From a bacterium (GTDB lineage: Bacteria > Electryoneota > Electryoneia > Electryoneales > Electryoneaceae), in contig JAHLLB010000033.1 of NCBI GenBank assembly GCA_020444425.1, positions 1 to 51,801 on the forward strand: a DNA stretch of 51,801 nt. The letters run 5' to 3'. Position 1 is the first letter of the stretch, and the number at the start of each line of letters is the position of its first letter. Shown here in pieces: positions 43,992 through 51,801 of this stretch. The translations under genes were made by a program, and so were the position numbers. Under the pieces are notes generated by a model, which did no database searches, had not been told where the DNA came from, and saw only the letters and a program-made list of their open reading frames with translations.

Positions 43992-44034
43992 GAGAGGTCC
44001 GGTCAATCGCCGGCCCTCTCTTTCCTGTATTTTA
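43992..44034 (+). terminator. Terminator-like hairpin between the two synthase genes
   Basis: GAGAGG-T-CCGG (43992-44002) pairs with CCGG-C-CCTCTC (44010-44020) with one opposed mismatch, followed by TTTCCTGTATTTTA. It lies 61 bp after the first gene's stop. It may reduce read-through to the second gene or mark separate transcription. Confidence 0.6.
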
Positions 44035-44040
44035 CCACTT

Positions 44041-44062
44041 ACCACAGACTTAAGTCCGTGGT
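44041..44062. repeat. Hairpin element with ACTTAAGT centre
   Basis: A 22-bp near-palindrome (one mismatch), the same type as the perfect palindrome at 51711-51740. It lies just before the start of the second synthase gene. Confidence 0.8.
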
Positions 44063-44111
44063 CAGGTAGATGACATCCGGACCAGGTGTCCGGGCACATT
44101 TGAAGGGTACG

Positions 44112-47100
44112 ATGAGCTCAGCAGAACGCAAGACTGGCCCGCAGGATATCGCGATCGTGGGGATGGCGTCCGTCTTTCCGAAGGCGCATGACGTCCGTGA
44201 ATACTGGCAGAACCTCGTCGACAAGGTGGATGGGGTGACGGATGGCGTGCCGGAATGGACGCAGCACTACTACGATCCCGAGATGAAGGAAGTCGCCCGG
44301 ATTTACACGAAGAAGGGCGGTTTCGTTGATCGCGATCTTCCGTTTGATCCGCTCGAGTTCGGCATCATGCCGAGCCAGGTTGACGGCACCACGCCGGACC
44401 ACTTCCTCGCGTTGAAGGCGTGCAAGGACGCTCTGATCGACGCCGGGTACTGGGATGGCATGAAGTCTTTCGACAAGACCCGCACCGGTGTCATCCTCGG
44501 CTACGGCCCGAACGCCAACCGCGGCAACCTGCTTGCGTTCCAGCACGGTATGGTGGTCGATCAAACCATGGCGATCATCAAGAACCTGATGCCGGACATG
44601 GACGAACAGATGATCTATGACATTCGTCATGACATCATGGACGGCCTTCCGATGTTACGTCCGGAAATCGTACCCGGTTTTGTCGCCAACGTGCTCACTG
44701 GCCGGATCGCGAACCGTCTCGACCTGATGGGGCCGAACTACATCGTAGACGCGGCGTGTTCGGCGTCGTTCATCTCCCTGGACGCGTCGATCAAGGAGCT
44801 GCGCAGTGGCCGCAGCGACATGATCCTCGCCGGTGGTGTCAACATGTCGATGCCGCCGCAGATGATGATGGTCTTCTCGATCATCGAAGCGTTGACCCGT
44901 GAAAACGTCCGTCCGTTCGATAAGAACGCGTCCGGCGTTCTGCTCGGCGAAGGCATGGGCATCTTCGTGCTGAAGCGGCTCGAGGACGCCGAGCGTGACG
45001 ACGACCGCATCTACGCAGTGATCAAGGGGATCGCGCTGGCGTCCGACGGCAAATCCAAGGGCCTGCTCGCCCCCCGTTTTGAGGGTGAAGTCCTGGCGAT
45101 GCAGCGCGCGTACGAAGAAATCGGCATTGACAAGCACAGCATCTCGTTGCTCGAAGCACACGGCACCGGCATTCCGCTCGGTGATGAGACCGAGGTCAAG
45201 TCGATCAAGACCGTTTTCGGTGACCGTCCGGAAGACGGGCTGCCGATTGGACTCGGCGGCGTCAAGTCGATGCTTGGCCACTCGCTGATGGCGGCCGGTT
45301 CCGCCGGGATGATCAAGACCGTGCTCGGCCTGTATCACAAGTCGTTGCCGCCGACCCTCTGCGACGAGGTCAACCAGGCGCTCGAGCTGGAAACCAGCCC
45401 GGTGTATGTGAACAACAAGATCCGTCCGTGGATCAACGGCCAGGATCATCCGCGCCGTGCCGGTGTCAACGCGTTCGGCTTCGGCGGGATCGACGGTCAC
45501 TGCATCGTTGAGGAATACACCGGTTCGAGTGGTAAGGACCGGGTTAAGCTGTTGGACAACGTTTGGCCGCATGAGCTGCTGGTGTTCCACGGCCGCTCGC
45601 AGGATGACGTCGTCGAGCAGGTGAACAACGTGATCGGCGTGATTCAGCATCCGCGCAACTTCTTCCTGAAAGACATCGCATACTCGTTGATTGAGAAGGC
45701 GAAGGGCCAGTTCGGTCCGGTGCGTCTCGCGGTGCTGGTTACGGACAACCGTGGCGACGCGGTCAAGCGGTTGCAGGACGCCGTCGAGAAGATCAAGGCG
45801 GGCAAGGCCGAACGGATGAAGGGCCGTGGCGGCATCTTCTTCGGCGACAAGGTCCGTGACGGCAAGATGGCGTTCATCTACCCGGGCCACGGCGCCCAGT
45901 ATCCCGAAATGTTCGCCGACCTGTGCCGCTTCTTCCCGCAGGTGCGCGAATGGTTCGACGTGATGGACAGACTGTTCGTGAAGAACATGGGCATCCGTCC
46001 CAGCGACGCCTTGTATCCGAAGCCGACGGTGCTAACCGACGAAGAACGTGCGGAGCTGGCGAAGGAGCTGTTCACCGGCGACTACAGCATCGCGATCACG
46101 AATTATACCGCCGACGCGATGGACGAGCTTGTCCGTGACACGCTTGGCGTCAAGCCGGATGTCATGATCGGGCACAGCACCGGTGAGTTGAATGCGGTGG
46201 GATCGTCCGGCTATTTCAAGAAGCCAGGCAAGTTTGAGCTGGATGAGCCGACGGAGCTGCTCGTCGATGTGTTCACCAGCTTCCGGGACGAGCTCGGTGG
46301 TTACCCGACCGGCGCGTTGCTCGCGGTCGGTGCGGCGGACCATAAGAAGGTTGAGAAGATCATCGCCGATTCGAAGGGCAAGCTGTCCTTCGTGCTCGAC
46401 AACTGCCCGAACCAGGTGCTGATCTACGGCGCGGAAGAGGATGTGCTCAACGCCAAGCCGTTGTTCGAGAAGGCGGGTGGGATTTGTGAACGGATGCCGT
46501 TCGACCGTGCCTTCCATACCCCGGAATTCAAGCTGGTCAGCGAAAAGCTGGCGAAGCGGTTCAAAACCGATTGGTTCGACAAGGGCCACACGAAACTGTT
46601 CAGCGCGACCAAGGGTGGTTACTACCCGGACGATCCGAAGAAGGTGCATCAGTGGGCGGCGGATCTGTGGTCGGAGCCGGTAATGTTCCGTGGCGCGATC
46701 GAGAAGCTGTACGAGGACGGTGTCCGCATCTTCGTCGAAGTCGGCGCGAATGCAAATCTGACAGCGTTTGTCAACGACACGCTGATGGGCAAGGACTACC
46801 TCGCGGTCGCGACCAACAACGCCCGCAAGGGCGACCTCGACCAGTTGAACACGATGCTCGCGCAGTTGTTTATCAATGGACGCGTGCCGCGCTTCGAGGG
46901 CATGTACGAGCACCGCGAGGTAAACCTTGTACCGGTCAACCCGGCGGAGATTGAGCCGGAGAAGAAGCGTCCGACGAACCAGCGGCTGGTGCGTGATGTC
47001 GCCACCATGCGGCTCAGCGACAAGATGATGCAGCGCCTGAACGAGAAGTACCCGCATCGCGGTTTGACCGGCGCGGGCGCGGCGAATGTCATCCCTGAAG

Positions 47101-50100
47101 CGGCACAGGCGGCGAAAACACAGGATCAGTCCGCTCCGGAAACTGCCCCGGCGGCAGCCACCGGCAACGGTCAACCAGCCGCGGCACCTCAGCCGCAGGC
47201 TCCGGCGCAGCCGCAGGAAATGGCGCCACAGCAACCGCCGTACGATCCGAACGGTTACCCGCAGCAACAGCCGATGCTGGATCAGTGGGGCAATCCGTTG
47301 CCGCAGCAGCCGGGCTTTGACCCGTACGCGCAGCCGCAGCAACCCCCAGTGTACGATCCGTATGGCAACGGTGGGTTTGATCCGTACACCGGTCAACCAT
47401 TGCAGCCACAGCAAGGCTATCCGCAGCCGCAACAGTATGATCCGTATGGCAACCCGATCCCGCAGCAGCCGGGATTCGATCCGTACGCTCCGCCCCCGCC
47501 GCCGTTTGATCCGTACGCCGCGCAGATGGGCTATCCGCCCTATCCGCCGCAGCCGATGATGGATCCGTGGGGCAATCCGTTGCCGTTGCAACCGGGCTTT
47601 GACCCGTACGTGCAGCAGCAACCGCAATACGACGCGTGGGGCAACCCGATCCCACCGGCCCCGTACAACCCGCAACCGTGGGGACCGGATTTTTTCGTAC
47701 CAGGCAGTCTGGGGGTTCCACCACCTGACCCGTGGGGGTACCAGCCCCAGGCGCCCATGATGTTTGACGCATACGGCAACCCGTTGCCAGCGGACCCGTA
47801 CGGCATGATGCCGCCGTATGATCCGTATGGACGGCCGCCGTTTGACCCCTACGCTCCTCCCCCACCGGAGATGGGGGATCCGTACGCGCAGCCGATGCCG
47901 CCGCAGGGGTTCGATCCGAACGTTGCGCCGGCTCCGATGGACCTGCAGGCTCCGCCCGCACCCGTGATGGAGCCGGCTCCAGCCGCACCGGCTCAACCAG
48001 TTCCGGAGGCGCAAGCTCCGGCGGAACCGGTCCCGGCAGCAGCTCCGCCAGCCCCTGTCGCGCCCGTGAGTGCTGAACCGCAGGCGGATGTTGAGGCGTT
48101 GCGTGCAGCCGCACGCGCGGCGATGAACGCACATGACGTCCCGTTCGGGAAGAAGCCGCCGGTATCTCAGGAGATGCTGGACGCGTTGTTGTCCGACCCC
48201 TCCAACCCGGGAGCACCGGAACACCTGCTGAAGAAAGTTGATCCGCAGCAATCGCTGAGTGCGCCGAAGTACCCGCGTCCGGTGTCGTCCGAACTACCGT
48301 TTGAGCAGGCCTACCCGCTGCTCGGCAAGGTGGTGAGCAAGGATGAAAATCTGCTCGAGTGTGAACGTCATCTGAACGTTGAAACCGACCTCGTGCTCAA
48401 GTCGCACGCGTTCGGCGGACCGCCCAGCCGTCACCAGCGCGAGCTGCGTCCGATGGCGATTGTGCCGTTCGTGATGAGTCTGGAAACGTGTGCCGAGGCG
48501 GCCACGTACCTGATGGACGGCAAGAAGCACGTCAAGACGTTCAAGATGATCCGCGGCCACCGATGGCTGGCGTTGACCGACGGCACCCTCGACATCCTGA
48601 TCAAGGCGAAGAAGCTGAAGGATCTCGATGACGGCGATACGCTGGTCCGAGTCGAGATTTTCCAGTATCACAAGCACCGGGATGGTCGCGTCGAGCCGCA
48701 TCTGACGTTTGAAACGATGGCCATCGTCGGCGACAAGGAACATGAACCGGTTGCTCCGATGCCTTTCCAGGTGCCGAACCCGAAGTATTCGCATTTCACC
48801 ACGGAGATGTTGTACAACGACGGCATCTTTTACAGCATGAACTACCCGGGCCGTTTCCACGGGCGTCATTTCCGAGCAATCCGGAACATCCGTCACGTCA
48901 GCCCGCACACGATCGAAGTGGATATCGAAGTGCCGGATTGGGATGATTTGTTCGCAAACATCCAGGACCCGCAGTTCCAGACGGACATCTTCGTGATGGA
49001 CGCAGCGGTGCTTCAGGTTGGTTTTTACTACACCGAAGTGTATGGGATGGACGCGAACCTGTTCCCGTTCATGATCAAGGAAGCCAAATTCTTCGGTGGT
49101 CCCCCGCCGAAAGGACGGAAGCTGATCGGACGCGCGGTGATGCGTTTGACCGGTATCGGTGACATCGAGTTGGACAGCAACCCGTTTTTCAACTTCCAGG
49201 ACAAGGATGGCAACGTCATCTACCAGATGGACGACCATTCGCTGGAAGGTTTCCACTTCCCGCCCGAGTATTACAAGGCGGTGATGGTGCCGAACATGGG
49301 TTGTCTCGAAGGCACGGTGGACATCATTGACGCCGAAACCGGGCACGTTTACACCCACATCGAAGGCTGGCAGAACCGCTTCTTTGACATGCCGGTGCGG
49401 TTTGACACGGTGACGCTGTTCATGCACGACTTCACCCTGTCGGAGCCGTGGCTGACGGAGAAGACCGGGATGCGGATGCGCATCAACGAGCCATTCGAGG
49501 AAGGTCTGCTCGAAGAATCGTGGGGTGTCTGGGGCAGCAAGCTCGCGCACACCATGCTGACCGAGGCGGAGAAAAAGCAGTACTACAGCTTCCCGGAAGG
49601 CAACCCGCGTCGTGAGGACTGGCTGATGGGCCGGATCGCGGCGAAGGAGCTGTTGATCGACTGGATCATGAAGGAAACGATCGAGGATCGTTACAACCCG
49701 ATTGACATCGAGATCCGGATCGATGAACACGGCAAGCCGTACGGTGTCTGCACTCCGTTACCGGAACTGAAGCTGCCGGACTTCTCGCTGGCGCATTCGA
49801 AGCGGTACGCGGTCACTGTTTGCGCCAGGGATCTGGACACGTCTGTCGGCATCGACTACGAGTGGCTGGACGGGTTCAACTACGACGACGTGCTCGCGGG
49901 TGGTTTCGCGAAGGAGACGATGGAGCAGGTGCGCGCCTTACCTGAAGACCAGCGCACCCGTGCCACCGCAGCCCTCTGGTGCAGCAAGGAAGCGGTCGCC
50001 AAGGCACTCGGCAGCGGGATGAACTACGAACCGCGCGAGTGGGCGATTGACTCGTACGATCTGACCGCTGGCACTGCGTCCGTGCGGTATCGGGACGACG

Positions 50101-51401
50101 CGTACGGCACGCGCTTCTGGTTCACCGAAGCCGGCGAAGTGGTCGCGGTCTGCGAGATCGCCGGTCGTTCAGTTCCGCGCGAGTCCGACGACAAGGAGGG
50201 TGATTCTTCAGCGGCGACAACTGACCGCTCCGGGGATCACTCCGCCCTGTCCGCTCCGCAAGTAGCAGACAGCAACGGTTCGTCCGCTCCGGCTGAAACG
50301 GAGTCCAGCACTACCGCCACCGATGACGGTATCGACTGGGACAATCCGGACCGTGAGCCGACCGAACTCGAGGAACAGCTGATCGAGTTGTGGGAAGAGC
50401 TGCTCGACATTGATGACGTCGGGTTGCAGGATGATTTCTTCGAACTCGGCGGCGAGTCGGTGCTGGCAGTGCGCTTGATCGGACGGGTCGAGAAGCTGGT
50501 CGGCCGTTCGATCCCGGTGGCAAATTTCCTCAAGACGCGCACCGTCGCGCAGATGGCGAAGATCCTCTCGGATGAAGACTGGGCACCGGACTGGTCGTCG
50601 CTGGTGCCGCTGCGTGCGACGGGTGAACGGCTGCCGTTGTTCTTCACGCATCCGGTCGGCGGGAATGTGCTCAAGTACCGTGAGCTGATCTCGTTCATTC
50701 CCGAGGAGCAGCCGCTGTATGCATTGCAGGCGCGTGGACTCGACGGTGAAGAAGAACCGTTCGACAACGTGCCCGAGATGGCGGAATATTACCTCAAGGG
50801 CATCCGTGCCGCGCAGGAAGAAGGGCCGTACCTGCTGGCCGGTTTCTCCGGCGGTGGCGTGATCTCGTGGGAAATGGCCTATCAGCTCGAGCAGGCCGGC
50901 GAGGAAGTGGCGATGCTGGCGTTGTTCGACACCTTCGGTCCCGGCTACTACACGTTCGAGATGGGCGGCAGCCGTCTGCCGCATCAGCTGGAAACATTCC
51001 TCTGGCGGATCGAGCTTCACCTGGAGACGATGGCGACGCTCAGCATTACGCAGAAGATCGATTACGTCAAGCGCAAGCTGAAGCATGGCAATCGTAAGAG
51101 CCGTGGCGGGTCCGGCGGCACGATCCGTAAGGTTGAGGACATGACCTACGAAGCGGTGCTCAGCTACGAACCGAAGAAACTGGAGACGGTTCCGGTGCAC
51201 CTGTTCCGCGCCAGCCATCAACCGAAACAATCCTCCGGCGACGAGCTGCTGAACTGGGGACCGTATGTCGGGGAAGGCAACCTGACGGTGCACCAGGTTC
51301 ATGGCACGCACGGCCACCTGGTCGAGCAGCCGCATGTGGATGGTCTGGCGAATGTGTTGAACGAGGTGCTGGACGGTACGCACGCTCGGCTCGAGGGGTA
51401 A
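44112..51401 (+). CDS. PUFA-synthase-like type I synthase: KS-AT-DH-PPTase-ACP-TE
   Basis: About 2429 aa. Domains: KS (10-470; Cys216 in DAACSAS, so catalytic rather than a chain-length factor); AT (585-945; YPGHGAQ, GHSTGE with Ser689); a Pro/Tyr-rich linker with DPYGNP repeats (1005-1320); a double-hotdog dehydratase (1395-1726; His1432 in LKSHAFGG, Asp1630 in VMDAAVLQVG); an Sfp-type phosphopantetheinyl transferase (1806-2016; VGIDYE with Asp1915 and Glu1917, WCSKEAVAK with Lys1959 and Glu1960); an NRPS-like carrier protein (2085-2155; Ser2116 in FELGGES); and a type I thioesterase (2173-2425; GFSGGG with Ser2246, HGTHGHLVEQP). AAGGG before the ATG at 44112 favours it over 44070. It supplies the dehydration, ACP activation and release that the first protein lacks. 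The product is unknown. Confidence 0.93.
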   Translation: MSSAERKTGPQDIAIVGMASVFPKAHDVREYWQNLVDKVDGVTDGVPEWTQHYYDPEMKEVARIYTKKGGFVDRDLPFDPLEFGIMPSQVDGTTPDHFLALKACKDALIDAGYWDGMKSFDKTRTGVILGYGPNANRGNLLAFQHGMVVDQTMAIIKNLMPDMDEQMIYDIRHDIMDGLPMLRPEIVPGFVANVLTGRIANRLDLMGPNYIVDAACSASFISLDASIKELRSGRSDMILAGGVNMSMPPQMMMVFSIIEALTRENVRPFDKNASGVLLGEGMGIFVLKRLEDAERDDDRIYAVIKGIALASDGKSKGLLAPRFEGEVLAMQRAYEEIGIDKHSISLLEAHGTGIPLGDETEVKSIKTVFGDRPEDGLPIGLGGVKSMLGHSLMAAGSAGMIKTVLGLYHKSLPPTLCDEVNQALELETSPVYVNNKIRPWINGQDHPRRAGVNAFGFGGIDGHCIVEEYTGSSGKDRVKLLDNVWPHELLVFHGRSQDDVVEQVNNVIGVIQHPRNFFLKDIAYSLIEKAKGQFGPVRLAVLVTDNRGDAVKRLQDAVEKIKAGKAERMKGRGGIFFGDKVRDGKMAFIYPGHGAQYPEMFADLCRFFPQVREWFDVMDRLFVKNMGIRPSDALYPKPTVLTDEERAELAKELFTGDYSIAITNYTADAMDELVRDTLGVKPDVMIGHSTGELNAVGSSGYFKKPGKFELDEPTELLVDVFTSFRDELGGYPTGALLAVGAADHKKVEKIIADSKGKLSFVLDNCPNQVLIYGAEEDVLNAKPLFEKAGGICERMPFDRAFHTPEFKLVSEKLAKRFKTDWFDKGHTKLFSATKGGYYPDDPKKVHQWAADLWSEPVMFRGAIEKLYEDGVRIFVEVGANANLTAFVNDTLMGKDYLAVATNNARKGDLDQLNTMLAQLFINGRVPRFEGMYEHREVNLVPVNPAEIEPEKKRPTNQRLVRDVATMRLSDKMMQRLNEKYPHRGLTGAGAANVIPEAAQAAKTQDQSAPETAPAAATGNGQPAAAPQPQAPAQPQEMAPQQPPYDPNGYPQQQPMLDQWGNPLPQQPGFDPYAQPQQPPVYDPYGNGGFDPYTGQPLQPQQGYPQPQQYDPYGNPIPQQPGFDPYAPPPPPFDPYAAQMGYPPYPPQPMMDPWGNPLPLQPGFDPYVQQQPQYDAWGNPIPPAPYNPQPWGPDFFVPGSLGVPPPDPWGYQPQAPMMFDAYGNPLPADPYGMMPPYDPYGRPPFDPYAPPPPEMGDPYAQPMPPQGFDPNVAPAPMDLQAPPAPVMEPAPAAPAQPVPEAQAPAEPVPAAAPPAPVAPVSAEPQADVEALRAAARAAMNAHDVPFGKKPPVSQEMLDALLSDPSNPGAPEHLLKKVDPQQSLSAPKYPRPVSSELPFEQAYPLLGKVVSKDENLLECERHLNVETDLVLKSHAFGGPPSRHQRELRPMAIVPFVMSLETCAEAATYLMDGKKHVKTFKMIRGHRWLALTDGTLDILIKAKKLKDLDDGDTLVRVEIFQYHKHRDGRVEPHLTFETMAIVGDKEHEPVAPMPFQVPNPKYSHFTTEMLYNDGIFYSMNYPGRFHGRHFRAIRNIRHVSPHTIEVDIEVPDWDDLFANIQDPQFQTDIFVMDAAVLQVGFYYTEVYGMDANLFPFMIKEAKFFGGPPPKGRKLIGRAVMRLTGIGDIELDSNPFFNFQDKDGNVIYQMDDHSLEGFHFPPEYYKAVMVPNMGCLEGTVDIIDAETGHVYTHIEGWQNRFFDMPVRFDTVTLFMHDFTLSEPWLTEKTGMRMRINEPFEEGLLEESWGVWGSKLAHTMLTEAEKKQYYSFPEGNPRREDWLMGRIAAKELLIDWIMKETIEDRYNPIDIEIRIDEHGKPYGVCTPLPELKLPDFSLAHSKRYAVTVCARDLDTSVGIDYEWLDGFNYDDVLAGGFAKETMEQVRALPEDQRTRATAALWCSKEAVAKALGSGMNYEPREWAIDSYDLTAGTASVRYRDDAYGTRFWFTEAGEVVAVCEIAGRSVPRESDDKEGDSSAATTDRSGDHSALSAPQVADSNGSSAPAETESSTTATDDGIDWDNPDREPTELEEQLIELWEELLDIDDVGLQDDFFELGGESVLAVRLIGRVEKLVGRSIPVANFLKTRTVAQMAKILSDEDWAPDWSSLVPLRATGERLPLFFTHPVGGNVLKYRELISFIPEEQPLYALQARGLDGEEEPFDNVPEMAEYYLKGIRAAQEEGPYLLAGFSGGGVISWEMAYQLEQAGEEVAMLALFDTFGPGYYTFEMGGSRLPHQLETFLWRIELHLETMATLSITQKIDYVKRKLKHGNRKSRGGSGGTIRKVEDMTYEAVLSYEPKKLETVPVHLFRASHQPKQSSGDELLNWGPYVGEGNLTVHQVHGTHGHLVEQPHVDGLANVLNEVLDGTHARLEG
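47226..47960 (+). repeat. DPYGNP-repeat linker coding region
   Basis: Encodes about 245 residues of irregular units such as YDPYGNP, QPGFDPY, LDQWGNPLP and MDPWGNPLP, rich in aromatic residues. It occupies the same place, after the AT, as the GYPPQ linker in the first protein but has a different repeat. Confidence 0.9.
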
Positions 51402-51425
51402 GTCGGGCAGCGGACTGCGGATCAG

Positions 51426-51466
51426 CCCTGCGAACCGCCAGACAGACGGCGGGTCACAGGGGCATG
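51426..51466. repeat. Reverse copy of the terminator repeat at 19947
   Basis: About 40 bp matching the inverse of 19944-19983 with one substitution, able to form the same hairpin. In this orientation no T-run follows. It is 25 bp after the second synthase stop codon. Confidence 0.88.
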
Positions 51467-51486
51467 TAGATGCGGGAAACGTAAAA

Positions 51487-51512
51487 ATGCCACGGATCTC
51501 AGTCCGTGGCAT
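51487..51512. repeat. Hairpin element ATGCCACGGA / TCCGTGGCAT
   Basis: Perfect 10-bp arms around TCTCAG. It carries the ATGCC flank of the covarying hairpin family and may serve as a structural 3' end for the synthase transcript. Confidence 0.85.
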
Positions 51513-51545
51513 CAGATCGTTGACAAACCCCGGATTGCCAGGGGT

Positions 51546-51652
51546 GTCATTCTGAGCGAAGCGAAGAAGGTCCAGCTTTTCTGAAAACCAATAGTTGTAA
51601 CCCATTGATCATCTGGATCTTCTTCACTTCTCTTCGTTCCGTTCAGAATGAC
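51546..51652. repeat. Long imperfect inverted repeat with GTCATTCTGA ends
   Basis: The left arm 51546-51575 begins GTCATTCTGAGCGAAGCG; the right arm 51613-51652 ends, in reverse, with GTCATTCTGAACGGAACG. About 37 bp separate them. It resembles a miniature (MITE-like) interspersed element; no coding capacity is seen. Confidence 0.8.
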
Positions 51653-51710
51653 GCGACAGCCGACTTTTCCTGGAATCCCGAACGTTGCCACTTTGTCAGC
51701 AGTCTGCGGC

Positions 51711-51797
51711 TATTACCACGGACTTAAGTCCGTGGTAATAGACTTGACTTGTCAAGTCCTGATCAGAAGTTGACACTTGTTTAGGTGTTCTTCTGAT
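51711..51797. repeat. Three stacked palindromes at the window end
   Basis: A perfect 30-bp palindrome centred on ACTTAAGT (51711-51740), directly followed by GACTTGAC-TT-GTCAAGTC (51741-51758), then ATCAGAAG (51762-51769) paired with CTTCTGAT (51790-51797). No gene is recognised between 51402 and the end of the window. Confidence 0.88.
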
Positions 51798-51801
51798 GTT
51801 G

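Noticed and set aside
46032..48251. Minus-strand open frame of 739 codons opposite the AT and linker of the second synthase
   Set aside because: Arginine-rich mirror of the Pro/Tyr repeat linker and AT; no start signal or family motif.

Overview
The window is about 51.8 kb of GC-rich bacterial chromosome, roughly 60% G+C by eye. It looks like a Gram-negative member of the FCB group or a related candidate phylum. The evidence is two secreted proteins with C-terminal type IX secretion (Por) sorting domains, a DUF4835/PorD-like protein, outer-membrane-type polysaccharide export genes, and intergenic regions crowded with short palindromic repeats. No rRNA, tRNA, CRISPR array, transposase or phage structural gene was seen.

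Layout. 1-4.2 kb: a glutamate dehydrogenase whose catalytic Lys is Asn, a DinB-like protein, an SRPBCC protein, and a decayed secreted-protein gene among repeats. 4.2-5.6 kb: an orphan promoter/operator and a 360-bp tandem duplication built from repeat elements. 5.7-9.7 kb: a WecA/MraY-type glycosyl-1-phosphate transferase, a small heat-shock protein behind a near-consensus sigma-54 promoter, and a triple-PAS sensor with a DHp domain but no ATPase domain. 9.9-17 kb: three secreted repeat (propeller-like) proteins around an AlgI/AlgX-like O-acetylation pair. 17-25.2 kb: a UPF0316 membrane protein, an M3 oligopeptidase, a PorD-like protein, a TcmP/DUF5131 pair of mosaic base composition, and a biotin-dependent carboxylase alpha subunit split over two genes. 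25.5-35.4 kb: another T9SS cargo protein, then a polysaccharide set (APH-like kinase, sugar-nucleotide epimerase, PglF/WbpM-like dehydratase, SLBB export protein) and a phosphoglucose/phosphomannose isomerase.

36.0-51.4 kb is the highlight: two giant genes encoding a PUFA-synthase-like ('secondary lipid') iterative type I synthase. Protein 1 (2643 aa) reads ER-like, ER, KS, AT, disordered linker, ACP, ACP, pseudo-KR, KR. Protein 2 (2429 aa) reads KS, AT, disordered linker, DH, Sfp-type PPTase, carrier protein, thioesterase. Every activity needed to prime, extend, reduce, dehydrate, activate and release an acyl chain appears to sit in two polypeptides. Both carry long Tyr/Pro/Gln-rich repeat linkers of different sequence. 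The product cannot be read from the sequence.

Intergenic DNA is unusual throughout. At least four families of small hairpin repeats recur. In one family the flanks and loop stay constant while both stem arms change together. One hairpin type occurs between genes and also beside a 15-bp minisatellite inside a coding sequence.
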